From NCBI GenBank assembly GCA_002383605.1, contig DFYK01000096.1, positions 1 through 45,353 of the forward strand: 45,353 bases of DNA. The letters are read 5' to 3'. Source of the stretch: Proteiniphilum sp. UBA4084 (GTDB taxonomy: Bacteria > Bacteroidota > Bacteroidia > Bacteroidales > Dysgonomonadaceae). Below the pieces are notes generated by a model. The model was not told the origin of the DNA. It made no database searches and saw nothing but the letters and a program-made list of their open reading frames with translations. This document shows positions 16,564 to 24,363 of the stretch, in pieces; the stretch's first letter is position 1; each line of letters opens with the position of its first letter. The position numbers and the translations under genes were made by a program.

Positions 16564-17883
16564 TTGGATCCTGACCCTTTATCGCATTTGGCTGTTATCC
16601 TGCCGGATATTGCACCGGCAGTATCCGATTATCTTTTAACCGCACTCGCCCTTTTGCTCATCTTTCTCAATGCTGTTATCTCTGGCTCTGAAATTGCTTT
16701 CTTTGCCGTTGATAAGAACTTTGCCGAGGAGGTGCATACTTCGGAGAAACCGGCCATGATCCGCGTTTCCCGATTACTCAATAAATCGGAAAAGCTTTCG
16801 GCTTCGCTCATTATTGCCTACCACACCCTGAACGTGACCATCGCCGTGCTGATTCTTTACTTGTTGGACAGATTCCCCTGGTTTGCCGGGAGCCCGGTGG
16901 ATACATTGCTGCTTGAGATCATCATCCCCATCACAATTATCCTGCTGTTTGTGGACTTTCTCCCCAAACGTTATGCCTCCTATGATCCTCTTCGGTCGGC
17001 CATCCGCAATGCACCGCTGATCACGGTTATTCACGGCATGCTGAGTCCGTTTTCATCGCTGTTCCTTCGTGGTACGACCATTTTCAACCACTCTGTCACC
17101 CAACACAAACATGAAATATCAGTTGACGACCTCTCCAAGGCACTTGAAATCACTTCGAATGAGATTACACACGGCCAGGAGAAGGAGATGCTGGAAGGGA
17201 TCATTCGCTTTAAAGACAAGACTGTTGACGACATCTTCGTGTCGCGAAGCGATATGGTTGCCATTGATTCACAGACACCGTTTGCCGAGGTAATTGATTT
17301 TATCGTAGATGCCGGTTTTTCACGCATACCGGTCTATGAAGGGAACCCCGATAACATCAAAGGAATATTGTATGTAAAAGATTTGCTGCCGCATCTGGGT
17401 AAAACAAGCAGTTTTAAATGGCAGACCCTGATACGTCCTGCCTATTTTGTTCCCGGCACAAAACGAATCGATGATCTGCTGGAGGAATTCCGGACCGACA
17501 AAAACCATATGGCCATCGTAGTAGATGAATATGGAGGTACATCAGGTCTGGTAACAATGGAAGATATTCTCGAAGAAATTGTGGGGGACATCAGCGATGA
17601 GTATGATGAAGAACTCCCATTTTTTACCATGGCTGCCGATGGTTCCTATATCTTTGAAGGGAAAACGCCGCTGGAGGAATTTATCAAAATCACCGGTCTT
17701 CCCGAAAAGGATTTCGAGCAGATGCAGGAGGAGATTGACACCCTCGCGGGCCTACTACTGGAGCTGAAAGGCGACTTCCCAAAACGGAAAGAGAGTTTCA
17801 CATACAACAAACATACTTTTCAGGCAGAAGAGATGAGCAAAAAAAGGATTACCAAAGTACGGTATATCCCTCCTAAAAAATAA
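16564..17883 (+). CDS. gldE: GldE-type membrane protein (CNNM/CorC family, DUF21-CBS-CorC_HlyC)
   Basis: This 439-residue protein starts with three to four membrane helices of the DUF21 domain (about residues 20-150, including ALALLLIFLNAVISGSEIAFFAVD). A CBS pair follows (about 220-345, with RSDMVAIDS, RIPVYEGNPDNIKGILYVKDLL and MAIVVDEYGGTSGLVTMEDILEEIVGDI). The C-terminus is a CorC_HlyC transporter-associated domain. Related proteins act in magnesium/cobalt efflux; in gliding Bacteroidota, GldE is associated with gliding and type IX secretion. The start is TTG, since no upstream ATG is in frame and the next methionine is inside the domain. gldD is not next to it here. It is followed 7 bp later by a phosphopantetheinyl transferase. 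Confidence 0.88.
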   Translation: MDPDPLSHLAVILPDIAPAVSDYLLTALALLLIFLNAVISGSEIAFFAVDKNFAEEVHTSEKPAMIRVSRLLNKSEKLSASLIIAYHTLNVTIAVLILYLLDRFPWFAGSPVDTLLLEIIIPITIILLFVDFLPKRYASYDPLRSAIRNAPLITVIHGMLSPFSSLFLRGTTIFNHSVTQHKHEISVDDLSKALEITSNEITHGQEKEMLEGIIRFKDKTVDDIFVSRSDMVAIDSQTPFAEVIDFIVDAGFSRIPVYEGNPDNIKGILYVKDLLPHLGKTSSFKWQTLIRPAYFVPGTKRIDDLLEEFRTDKNHMAIVVDEYGGTSGLVTMEDILEEIVGDISDEYDEELPFFTMAADGSYIFEGKTPLEEFIKITGLPEKDFEQMQEEIDTLAGLLLELKGDFPKRKESFTYNKHTFQAEEMSKKRITKVRYIPPKK

Positions 17884-17890
17884 TCCACCC

Positions 17891-18532
17891 ATGCTTATCA
17901 GAAAAGAACACACCAAGGATGGAGGCCTTCTGGGTATCTGGAAGATAGAAGAGACAAGGGAAGAGTTGCTACAGCTTTTTCCCGGGCATCTACGCTCCGA
18001 AGCCGACACCTACCTCAGGGATATTCGTTCTGAAAGGCGTTCGATAGAATGGCTTTCTACCCGGCTGATGTTGCTGGATCTTCTGGGAAAGGAACAGATC
18101 ATCCTGAACCGGAAAGATGGAAGCCCCTACCTGGACGATGGAAAGAACAACATCAGCATCTCCCATACCAAAAACTATGCAGCCATCCTTCTGCATGAGA
18201 GCGCTGCTGTGGGTGTAGACATTGAGACCCGATCAGAACGGGTCATTAAGATTGCCGGTAAATTCATTTCTGATCAGGAATATATTGATCCGGCACAAAA
18301 AATTGTACACCAGCTACTTCACTGGTCTGCGAAAGAAAGCCTGTTCAAGCTGATGAATGAACAGGGGATCGATTTCAAACAGCATCTTCATATACATCCT
18401 TTTATTCCAGGCAACAAGGGAATGATCGCGGCCACTGAAACCAAAACCGAACAGGCACAGTCGTTCTGTTTACAATATGAAGTCCATACCGATTATGTGC
18501 TCACCTGGGTTATCTCACCTGCTTTGAAATAA
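17891..18532 (+). CDS. 4'-phosphopantetheinyl transferase superfamily protein (Sfp type)
   Basis: This 213-residue enzyme is expected to transfer the phosphopantetheine arm of coenzyme A to a serine of a carrier protein. Its motifs are ISHTKNYAAI, GVDIETRSERV (magnesium-binding D-x-E) and HWSAKESLFKL (the W-x-x-K-E signature). The domain is in two halves, as in Sfp, and the length of about 210 fits. The carrier-protein target is not encoded nearby. It begins 7 bp after gldE and shares its transcript. A strong hairpin follows. Confidence 0.92.
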   Translation: MLIRKEHTKDGGLLGIWKIEETREELLQLFPGHLRSEADTYLRDIRSERRSIEWLSTRLMLLDLLGKEQIILNRKDGSPYLDDGKNNISISHTKNYAAILLHESAAVGVDIETRSERVIKIAGKFISDQEYIDPAQKIVHQLLHWSAKESLFKLMNEQGIDFKQHLHIHPFIPGNKGMIAATETKTEQAQSFCLQYEVHTDYVLTWVISPALK

Positions 18533-18534
18533 AA

Positions 18535-18564
18535 AACGCTCCTCGGTCTATCACCGGGAGCGTT
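18535..18564. terminator. Bidirectional terminator between the phosphopantetheinyl transferase gene and tsf
   Basis: AACGCTCC (18535-18542) and GGAGCGTT (18557-18564) form an 8-bp GC-rich stem, extended by CGG/CCG inside. An A-run precedes it (18529-18536) and T-rich sequence follows, serving both convergent genes. Confidence 0.85.
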
Positions 18565-18587
18565 CTTATATGGATAAAACGGATTCG

Positions 18588-19409
18588 TCACACGTTGAGT
18601 GATACCCGCTTAAAGGAAGTAACCGTAAGTTCCTTGTTGCTTTCTTTCAAAAACTGTTCAATTGTCTTTTTCGAATCCTTCACATACTCCTGTTGAAGCA
18701 GTGTAGATTCCTTGTAAAACTTTTGCAGGGCACCTTCAGCGATCCTGTCGAGCAGGTTTTCAGGCTTACCGGCTTCACGCGCTTTTTCGCGGGCGATCTC
18801 CAGCTCTTTATCCTTCACATCGGCGGGAATACTATCGGCAGTAACGGCAATGGGATTCATTGCTGCCACCTGCATAGCCACATCTTTTGCCACGTGCTCA
18901 TCCACGTCGGATTGGTTGAAACCGACAATGGTTGCCAACTTATTTCCCATGTGAATATATGATGTAACATAAGGAGCCGTGATGTGTTCGTAAAAGCCCA
19001 GTTGCATTTTTTCGCCCGTGGCACCTATCTTATCGGTGATCAACTGCGATACGCTACCGTTGGGCAATTCCACTGCAAGCAACTGCTCGAGTGTTTCAGG
19101 TTTGTGGGCGATAGCAGCATCGAGAATCTGCTGGGTGAGCGCGATAAACTCTTCGTTCTTTGCCACGAAGTCGGTTTCGCACTGCAGTGCCACCACCGCT
19201 GCGAAATTACCTTCTGTTGTAGCCAGCACACAACCCTCCGACGCTTCACGGTCTTCCCTTTTAGCGGCTACTGCCTGTCCTTTTTTACGGATGATCTCCA
19301 TTGCTTTGTCGAAGTCTCCGTTTGCTTCGTTGAGTGCATTTTTGCAATCCATCATTCCCGCGCCGGTCATTTTGCGCAAATGCTGGATTTCTGCCATTGT
19401 AACTGCCAT
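18588..19409 (-). CDS. tsf: Translation elongation factor Ts
   Basis: This 273-residue factor exchanges GDP for GTP on EF-Tu. The N-terminal UBA-like domain has IQHLRKMTGAGMMDCKNAL, then an EF-Tu-contacting core with VALQCETDFVAKNEEF, the family hallmark TDFVA. The C-terminal dimerisation part has EFLKESNKELTV. Length agrees with the family. It is the last gene of the rplM-rpsI-rpsB-tsf cluster, 28 bp after rpsB. Confidence 0.97.
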   Translation of the reverse strand: MAVTMAEIQHLRKMTGAGMMDCKNALNEANGDFDKAMEIIRKKGQAVAAKREDREASEGCVLATTEGNFAAVVALQCETDFVAKNEEFIALTQQILDAAIAHKPETLEQLLAVELPNGSVSQLITDKIGATGEKMQLGFYEHITAPYVTSYIHMGNKLATIVGFNQSDVDEHVAKDVAMQVAAMNPIAVTADSIPADVKDKELEIAREKAREAGKPENLLDRIAEGALQKFYKESTLLQQEYVKDSKKTIEQFLKESNKELTVTSFKRVSLNV

Positions 19410-19437
19410 ATTATAATTTTTCTCTGTTTATATTTAC

Positions 19438-20295
19438 TTATTCGTCAACCTCTTCACCCTTCGTGTATTTGCTCACTACGGCTGCTTTCATTGCTTCCGT
19501 ATCTTCCTTCTTTACACGTTCTTTTCTGGCCGATTTCGATTTGCGTTCTCTGCGCTGTGGTGCATCTTCATCTTGCTCTTCTGCAGCAGCGGCATCAGCT
19601 TTCTCTACTTTTCTTTCATCGAGACCCTCTTTGATCGATTCGCAAATATATCCGAGGATCATATCCACGGCTTTTGATGCATCATCGTTTGCAGGAATCA
19701 CGAAGTCGATGTTTGAAGGATCAGAGTTGGTGTCTACAATGCCAAAGACGGGGATACCCAGTTTTTCTGCTTCTTTCACAGCAATCTGCTCTTTCATCAC
19801 GTCCACCACAAAGATCGCCGAAGGAAGACGGGTAAGGTCCTGTATAGAACCCAATGTTTTCTCAAGTTTTGCACGCTGACGGGTAACCTGCAGTTTTTCA
19901 CGCTTCGACAAGGTGTCGAACGTTCCGTCTTTGATCATCTTGTCGATGTTGCTCATCTTCTTCACCGCCTTGCGGATGGTGGGGAAGTTGGTGAGCATAC
20001 CGCCCGGCCAACGTTCAATCACATAGGGCATGTTGATACTCTGTGCTTTTTCTTCGATCACAGGCTTAGCCTGTTTCTTGGTAGCCACGAAAAGGATTTT
20101 CTTTCCTGCTTTGGCAATTTGCTTCAGTGCTGTTGCAGCCTCCTCGGTCTTGGCAATGGTTTTATAAAGATCGATGATGTGAATGCCGTTGCGCTCCATG
20201 AAAATATAGGGAGCCATCGCGGGATTCCATTTTCTTTTTAAGTGTCCGAAGTGAGCTCCGGTTTCAAGAAGTTGGTCAAATTCTAATTTTGCCAT
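19438..20295 (-). CDS. rpsB: 30S ribosomal protein S2
   Basis: This 285-residue small-subunit protein begins with the S2 signature LLETGAHFGHLKRKWNPAMAPYIF and has ERWPGGMLTNFPTI and VVDVMKEQIAVKEAEKLGIPVFGIVDTNSDP. It is longer than E. coli S2 (241): the extra C-terminal tail (about 235-285) is charged and alanine-rich (ADAAAAEEQDEDAPQRRERK). Such extensions are common in Bacteroidota. A structured leader precedes the ATG, consistent with the autogenous control known for rpsB-tsf operons elsewhere, although that is inference here. Confidence 0.97.
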   Translation of the reverse strand: MAKLEFDQLLETGAHFGHLKRKWNPAMAPYIFMERNGIHIIDLYKTIAKTEEAATALKQIAKAGKKILFVATKKQAKPVIEEKAQSINMPYVIERWPGGMLTNFPTIRKAVKKMSNIDKMIKDGTFDTLSKREKLQVTRQRAKLEKTLGSIQDLTRLPSAIFVVDVMKEQIAVKEAEKLGIPVFGIVDTNSDPSNIDFVIPANDDASKAVDMILGYICESIKEGLDERKVEKADAAAAEEQDEDAPQRRERKSKSARKERVKKEDTEAMKAAVVSKYTKGEEVDE

Positions 20296-20498
20296 GTTTT
20301 GTTTGTTGATTAATTCGTTTACTTTCTTTTTCTAAGCCGAACCGTAAGGTAAATTATGCAATTGCCGGTTCACCGATCATCCAATAATGTCCTTACGATT
20401 TAGATACTAAACGGAGCGGCCTGCAGGCCGCTTTATCTGTTTATCCGGCCACTGCAGCAACAAATGCCGCGAGTATGCCGGATGCCTGATCCAATATA
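20296..20498 (-). promoter_or_regulatory. Structured leader between rpsI and rpsB
   Basis: This 203-bp gap has no gene but several inverted repeats. In transcript order on the minus strand: ATCCGGC ... GCCGGAT (plus-strand about 20443-20484), a perfect 18-bp palindrome AGCGGCCTGCAGGCCGCT (20415-20432), and CGTAAGG ... CCTTACG (20343-20349 with 20391-20397) enclosing a small CGG/CCG hairpin at 20366-20375. The last structure ends about 50 bases before the rpsB ATG. An S2-binding regulatory leader, or a terminator plus leader, is likely but unproven. Confidence 0.6.
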
Positions 20499-20885
20499 TT
20501 AACGTTTAGAGAACTGGAATCTCTTTCTCGCTTTGGGCTGTCCCGGTTTCTTGCGTTCTACCACGCGCGGGTCACGGGTCATGAAGCCTTCTGCTCTGAG
20601 TGCCGGTTTATCTTCGGGATTGATCTTCACCAAAGCGCGTGCGATGCCCAATCGGGCTGCCTCCGATTGTCCCTTGTAACCACCACCGTCGAGGTTGATG
20701 CGGATATCATATTTATCCGACACATTGAGTTTGTTCAACGGTTGTTTTACAATGAACTGAAGGATAGAAGAAGGGAAATAGTTTTCCAGTTCGCGTTTGT
20801 TGATGACGATCTTACCTGTCCCTTCTGTCACGAATACACGGGCTACAGCTGCTTTGCGTCTTCCTATTGCATTTACTGCTTCCAT
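20499..20885 (-). CDS. rpsI: 30S ribosomal protein S9
   Basis: This 128-residue protein has the S9 signature NAIGRRKAAVARV, GGGYKGQSEAARLGIARAL and the basic C-terminus RKRFQFSKR, whose last residues reach the P site and contact tRNA. Length matches S9 (about 128-130). It lies 5 bp after rplM, the usual L13-S9 pair. Confidence 0.98.
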   Translation of the reverse strand: MEAVNAIGRRKAAVARVFVTEGTGKIVINKRELENYFPSSILQFIVKQPLNKLNVSDKYDIRINLDGGGYKGQSEAARLGIARALVKINPEDKPALRAEGFMTRDPRVVERKKPGQPKARKRFQFSKR

Positions 20886-20890
20886 CTTTA

Positions 20891-21346
20891 TTATTTTAGC
20901 GTATTAATATCAAGTTTTCTGGGTTTCTGTGCCTGATGCGGATGTTCTGTTCCGGCATAGACAAACATGTTGGTCAGGATGGCATCTCCCAGTTTGTTTT
21001 TGGGCAACATACCCTTCACAACCTTTCTGAAAAGCCTGTCCGGCCCTTTGCGCATCAGCTCGGCGGGTGTAAACTCACGCTGACCTCCGGGATAACCCGA
21101 ATAACGATAATAGATGCGGTCGGTCCACTTGTTGCCCGAAAGTTTCACCTTGTCGGCATTCAGGATGATCACATTGTCGCCGCAATCCACGTGCGGGGTA
21201 AAGCTTGCTTTGTATTTTCCCCTCAGCAGCTTGGCTACTTTTGAACAGAGACGTCCCAGGGGCTGGCCCGTGGCATCAATTTCAACCCATTCTTTTTTAG
21301 CCGTTTCTTTATTGACAGAAATGGTTTTATAACTTAGTGTATCCAC
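20891..21346 (-). CDS. rplM: 50S ribosomal protein L13
   Basis: This 151-residue large-subunit protein has WVEIDATGQPLGRLCSKVAKLLRGK, YYRYSGYPGGQR and GMLPKNKLGDAILTNMFVYAG, all L13 signatures. It is slightly longer than the E. coli protein (142). It heads the ribosomal cluster, with a consensus promoter at 21485-21515 and a leader of about 130 bases. Confidence 0.98.
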   Translation of the reverse strand: MDTLSYKTISVNKETAKKEWVEIDATGQPLGRLCSKVAKLLRGKYKASFTPHVDCGDNVIILNADKVKLSGNKWTDRIYYRYSGYPGGQREFTPAELMRKGPDRLFRKVVKGMLPKNKLGDAILTNMFVYAGTEHPHQAQKPRKLDINTLK

Positions 21347-21484
21347 TTGTGTTGTTTTTTAATTAGTAAATAATTGTAAAGCAGACTTACCCAGCTTCCT
21401 CTTTTTTGTCTTGCTAAGGGACATAAAGGCAAATAAAAAGCTATAAATCAAACTTTTAATTGATAAAAACTAATAATCGGACTG

Positions 21485-21515
21485 CAAAGTTACAATAATT
21501 CAGTTTATTAACAAA
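21485..21515 (-). promoter_or_regulatory. Predicted promoter of the rplM-rpsI-(rpsB-tsf) cluster
   Basis: On the minus strand, TTTG (21515-21512) and TAACTTTG (21492-21485) are separated by 19 bases, matching the full consensus. The remaining 21347-21480 is an AT-rich leader in which I see no strong hairpin. The rest of the 288-bp gap up to the tRNA holds the divergent tRNA promoter. Confidence 0.75.
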
Positions 21516-21590
21516 GAATTTAAAGTGATTTTCTTTTGGGGAAAATGAAAATTTTCATGCCTTATTTGATAGAAAATCTTGGGAAGATTA

Positions 21591-21620
21591 TTGTGAATTT
21601 ACAAAATTATCGTATCTTTG
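21591..21620 (+). promoter_or_regulatory. Predicted promoter of tRNA-Arg
   Basis: TTG at 21591-21593 and TATCTTTG at 21613-21620 are 19 bases apart. Transcription would begin a few bases before the tRNA at 21635. Confidence 0.7.
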
Positions 21621-21634
21621 CACCCGTAAAAAGA

Positions 21635-21711
21635 GGCCCCGTAGCTTAACTGAATAGAGCATCTGACTACGGATCAGAAGGTTACAGGTTTGAATCCTGT
21701 CGGGGTCACCA
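21635..21711 (+). tRNA. tRNA-Arg (anticodon ACG)
   Basis: The acceptor stem GGCCCCG pairs with CGGGGTC at 21701-21707 (one G-U pair). The anticodon arm is TCTGA-CTACGGA-TCAGA, giving anticodon ACG, which reads CGU and, after A-to-I editing, CGC/CGA. The T arm contains GTTTGAATC. The discriminator base is A and CCA is encoded in the DNA (21709-21711). Confidence 0.97.
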
Positions 21712-21730
21712 TGAAGTTGGTATCATTTTC

Positions 21731-21772
21731 AGCTATTAAGCGAAGTTTCAGCTTAATGGCTTTTTCTTTTTT
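21731..21772 (+). terminator. Terminator after tRNA-Arg
   Basis: AGCTATTAAGC (21731-21741) pairs with GCTTAATGGCT (21751-21761), with one G-U pair and a 9-base loop, followed by TTTTCTTTTTT. Confidence 0.85.
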
Positions 21773-21808
21773 ATTGCGTTTTTCTTCTGAATAATACATT
21801 ATTAATCA

Positions 21809-23050
21809 ATGAAATCGAAGTTATTCCTTATCACTGCCTTTGTGGCACTTTTTTCCATGAAATCATTTTCACAAAATGATTCTTTACGCAACCAGATCAT
21901 GAATTATGAACAATCAAATCATGATTTTTTGGATAAAGGCCGGCGTTTGCTTCTGGAAAATTTTATTAAAAGCGACATGCTGAAGGCAAAAGAGATTAAG
22001 GACCTGCTGCTTAAAGAGAATGGAGGAAATATTTACAACACGTTCTATCCCATTGAATATATTTACCTGCTTTATTGGACGGAAGAGTATCAAGAGTTGA
22101 CCGATTTCATCAAGCAGGTTGATTACACTTTGCCTGTTTCCAATTCTGTCAGAATTCTTGCACAGACTGACAATATGTTTTCAACACTGTTGCAACAAAC
22201 ACTCGCGAATAAAGACATACTGCTTGTATTTATAGAGAACAGCCATGTTTCTGATATGGATAAGGAATTTCTTGTTCTGCAGCTGGAAGATATTTTAAGA
22301 GCAGGGCAAAGTAGTGGCGAGATGGATTTCGAATCAGAGCAGACCAGACACATAAATGAACTTTCCGATCGTTTTCTGGAAGAGTACCCCAATAGTCCTT
22401 ACGATACCATCATCCGTGAAACCATCAGATTTCAATTTGAACTCTCACCATGGGCTTTTTATTGGGATGTTGTGGGATTTGGCGCAGTTATTCCAAACGG
22501 AAACCTAGGAGAATACTTTAATGCCGGTGCGAGCATGGAAATGGCATTTGATTTACGATATAAAAAGTTGGTAAGCATTTTTGGTTTCGGGTTTTCGGGT
22601 CATTCCCTGAAAAAAGATATTTATATAAATAATGTAGTATGGCCAAAAGAATCGACATCAACGCTTGGTATGGGGTATCTGAATGCCGGTTATCTGTTGC
22701 TCGACACAAAAAAGTTTAGCATATATCCATTTATGGGAGTAGGATATAGTGGTTTTTCCGCATCCGAGGAAACGACAAAGGATGTTCCCGAGCTCAAAAA
22801 GCTTAAACTCAACTCATGGTTTTCCCAGGCAGGCATTGGTTTTGATTACAAATTTAAAATTGTTGAGCATTATGATTATGGTATGGGTGATAGCTCCAGC
22901 AGGATAAGTGTGAGATATACATACAGAATGCCCAACTATGACAGAAGTTTGGAGACATTGAATGGCTTGACTCAACCCATGGACGGATTTACCCATAGCA
23001 TCATGGTTTCCTGGGGATTTGGGGGAAGGGGAAAGAATAGGGAGAAATAA
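21809..23050 (+). CDS. Secreted protein with helical N-terminal region and C-terminal beta-barrel-like region, unknown function
   Basis: I do not recognise a named family. This 413-residue protein has a signal peptide (MKSKLFLITAFVALFSMKSFSQ, cleavage around residue 21). Residues about 25-210 look helical and repeat-like (EYQELTDFIKQVDY, DKEFLVLQLEDIL, RHINELSDRFLEEYPNSPYD); the EYPNSPYD segment resembles TPR-type proteins. From about 215 the sequence becomes aromatic and glycine-rich with alternating strands (FYWDVVGFGAVIPNG, FGFGFSGHSL, GMGYLNAGYLLLD, YPFMGVGYSGFSA, SWFSQAGIGFDYKF, HSIMVSWGFGG), consistent with an outer-membrane barrel. It follows the tRNA terminator and is convergent with the hydrolase gene. 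Confidence 0.75.
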   Translation: MKSKLFLITAFVALFSMKSFSQNDSLRNQIMNYEQSNHDFLDKGRRLLLENFIKSDMLKAKEIKDLLLKENGGNIYNTFYPIEYIYLLYWTEEYQELTDFIKQVDYTLPVSNSVRILAQTDNMFSTLLQQTLANKDILLVFIENSHVSDMDKEFLVLQLEDILRAGQSSGEMDFESEQTRHINELSDRFLEEYPNSPYDTIIRETIRFQFELSPWAFYWDVVGFGAVIPNGNLGEYFNAGASMEMAFDLRYKKLVSIFGFGFSGHSLKKDIYINNVVWPKESTSTLGMGYLNAGYLLLDTKKFSIYPFMGVGYSGFSASEETTKDVPELKKLKLNSWFSQAGIGFDYKFKIVEHYDYGMGDSSSRISVRYTYRMPNYDRSLETLNGLTQPMDGFTHSIMVSWGFGGRGKNREK

Positions 23051-23068
23051 AAAATCAAATCTTGGATA

Positions 23069-24061
23069 TTAATCTTTCAGAAAATTCTTCAGTGGCGCAA
23101 TAAATAGTTCAAAAGACTCTATGTGCGGCAAGTGGCCGATATTATCCAGCTCTACCAATCTGGAATTTGGAATTTTCCTTTGCGTCTCCTTGCCTAAGAA
23201 TTGGTAAAGTCCCATTTTATCACGAACCGACTTATTCCTGACATGATTCCTCCCGATGGCGGTGCGGTCTCTGGTGCCGATAATCAGTAAGGTGGGCACC
23301 TGAATGTACTGAAACTCGTACATTACCGGCTGGGTGAAAATCATATCGGCTGTCAGTGCATTGTTCATTGCCACAATGGGATATTCGGGGTGCTCTACCC
23401 AACCTGTGAGCAGGTAAACCCATTCATCATATTCCGGTTTCCAATTGTTGTCGTAATAAGACACCAATTGATATTCTCTGGTAGTTTCGTATGTAGCCCG
23501 AAGCTCATTTACATAATGCTGATCCACAGTGGTGTATGGAGCAACCACTTTCCAGTCCTCCAAACCGATGGGATTCTCCAGCACCATTTTATCCACCATC
23601 TCGGGGTACATGAGTGTAAAACGGGTTGCCAGCATGCCACCCATTGAATGCCCCAGTACACTCGTCTTATCAACAGACAAGTGGTCGAGCAGCTCTTTGG
23701 TATTCTTTGCCAATTGCTGGAATGAGAAATGGTAACCCATCGGTTTTGATGATTTGCCAAACCCGATCTGATCGGGTACGATCACTCTATACCCATCTCC
23801 CGTGAGAGCGTCCACTGTGGTTTTCCAATATGCTCCATTGAAATTTTTCCCATGAAGTAGCAGCACTGTTTTTCCGTTACCCTTGTCCGGTTGTATATCC
23901 ATATATGCCATTTTCAACTCCTGGTGCTGATTTCTGAAGTGAAAGAAGTCAACTTCAAACGGATACTGGTAGTTCGTCAACATGATATCGAGCACAGGCC
24001 TTTCCTGACCTGTCAGCACAAAAGGAAGGAAAAGTATAGATAGAATAAATATTTTTTTCAT
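23069..24061 (-). CDS. Exported alpha/beta hydrolase
   Basis: This 330-residue protein has a signal peptide (MKKIFILSILFLPFVLTGQE) and an alpha/beta-hydrolase core. VLLLHGKNF (about 66-74) is the oxyanion-hole HG motif, GHSMGG carries the nucleophile (Ser139), IIGTRDRT has the acid (Asp265) and NIGHLPHIE the histidine (His310). The insert between about 165 and 245 is the lid region. It resembles epoxide-hydrolase or proline-iminopeptidase-like serine hydrolases, but the substrate cannot be predicted. It is probably periplasmic or membrane-associated. It stands alone, next to the remnant region at 24.1 kb. Confidence 0.88.
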   Translation of the reverse strand: MKKIFILSILFLPFVLTGQERPVLDIMLTNYQYPFEVDFFHFRNQHQELKMAYMDIQPDKGNGKTVLLLHGKNFNGAYWKTTVDALTGDGYRVIVPDQIGFGKSSKPMGYHFSFQQLAKNTKELLDHLSVDKTSVLGHSMGGMLATRFTLMYPEMVDKMVLENPIGLEDWKVVAPYTTVDQHYVNELRATYETTREYQLVSYYDNNWKPEYDEWVYLLTGWVEHPEYPIVAMNNALTADMIFTQPVMYEFQYIQVPTLLIIGTRDRTAIGRNHVRNKSVRDKMGLYQFLGKETQRKIPNSRLVELDNIGHLPHIESFELFIAPLKNFLKD

Positions 24062-24138
24062 TGTTATGTTTTACTTGATGTTGTTTATCCTATCAACAAA
24101 CTCACATATATAAAGTTTCCGTAATCCCGATAAAAGTC

Positions 24139-24183
24139 TTTTCATTCGTGACCGCATCTAACAGGTCGTTTATCCTGCCCGGT
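24139..24183 (-). pseudogene. Remnant resembling the 3' part of recQ
   Basis: These 45 bases align without gaps to 31533-31577, within the C-terminal coding part of the recQ gene in this window, at 39 of 45 positions by eye, including a 16-base exact run. Both are in the same orientation. Read on the minus strand, the remnant gives PGRINDLLDAVTNEK against PRRINDLVDSVADEN in RecQ. The frame has an in-frame stop upstream (TGA inside the CRISPR-repeat region) and runs to a TGA about 40 bases downstream, so nothing functional is left. Flanking bases do not align. It may be the displaced original end of recQ. Confidence 0.6.
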
Positions 24184-24227
24184 GTGACAAGATGGTGTTT
24201 ACTATGCAACACTTGATTCGATGCGAT

Positions 24228-24260
24228 GTTTCAATCCACGCACCCCATGCGGGGTGTGAC
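24228..24260 (-). CRISPR. Solitary type I-C-like CRISPR repeat
   Basis: This 33-bp unit reads on the minus strand from GTCACACCCC to GCGTGGATTGAAAC. It has the I-C hallmarks: a CACCCC/GGGGTG hairpin with a 4-base loop and the terminal ATTGAAAC. No second intact repeat is within spacer distance on either side and no cas gene is in the window. The sequence between the recQ remnant and this repeat is about 39 bases, close to spacer length. With the IS21 hairpin and the recQ remnant, this accounts for the 302-bp gap 24062-24363. Confidence 0.7.
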
Positions 24261-24363
24261 ATCGAAAGGAAACAGGTGTATATATTAATTAGGAAGTACC
24301 CCACATTTCAATCGAAAAGTATACCACTTATTAACCTGAACGGATCAAATCCGTTCATAACAG

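Noticed and set aside
24156..24188. A second, degenerate CRISPR repeat ending in GGTGTGAC upstream of the intact one
   Set aside because: Only the last 12 or so bases resemble the repeat, and the rest is better explained by the 39/45 match to recQ, so the shared GTGTGAC is probably chance.
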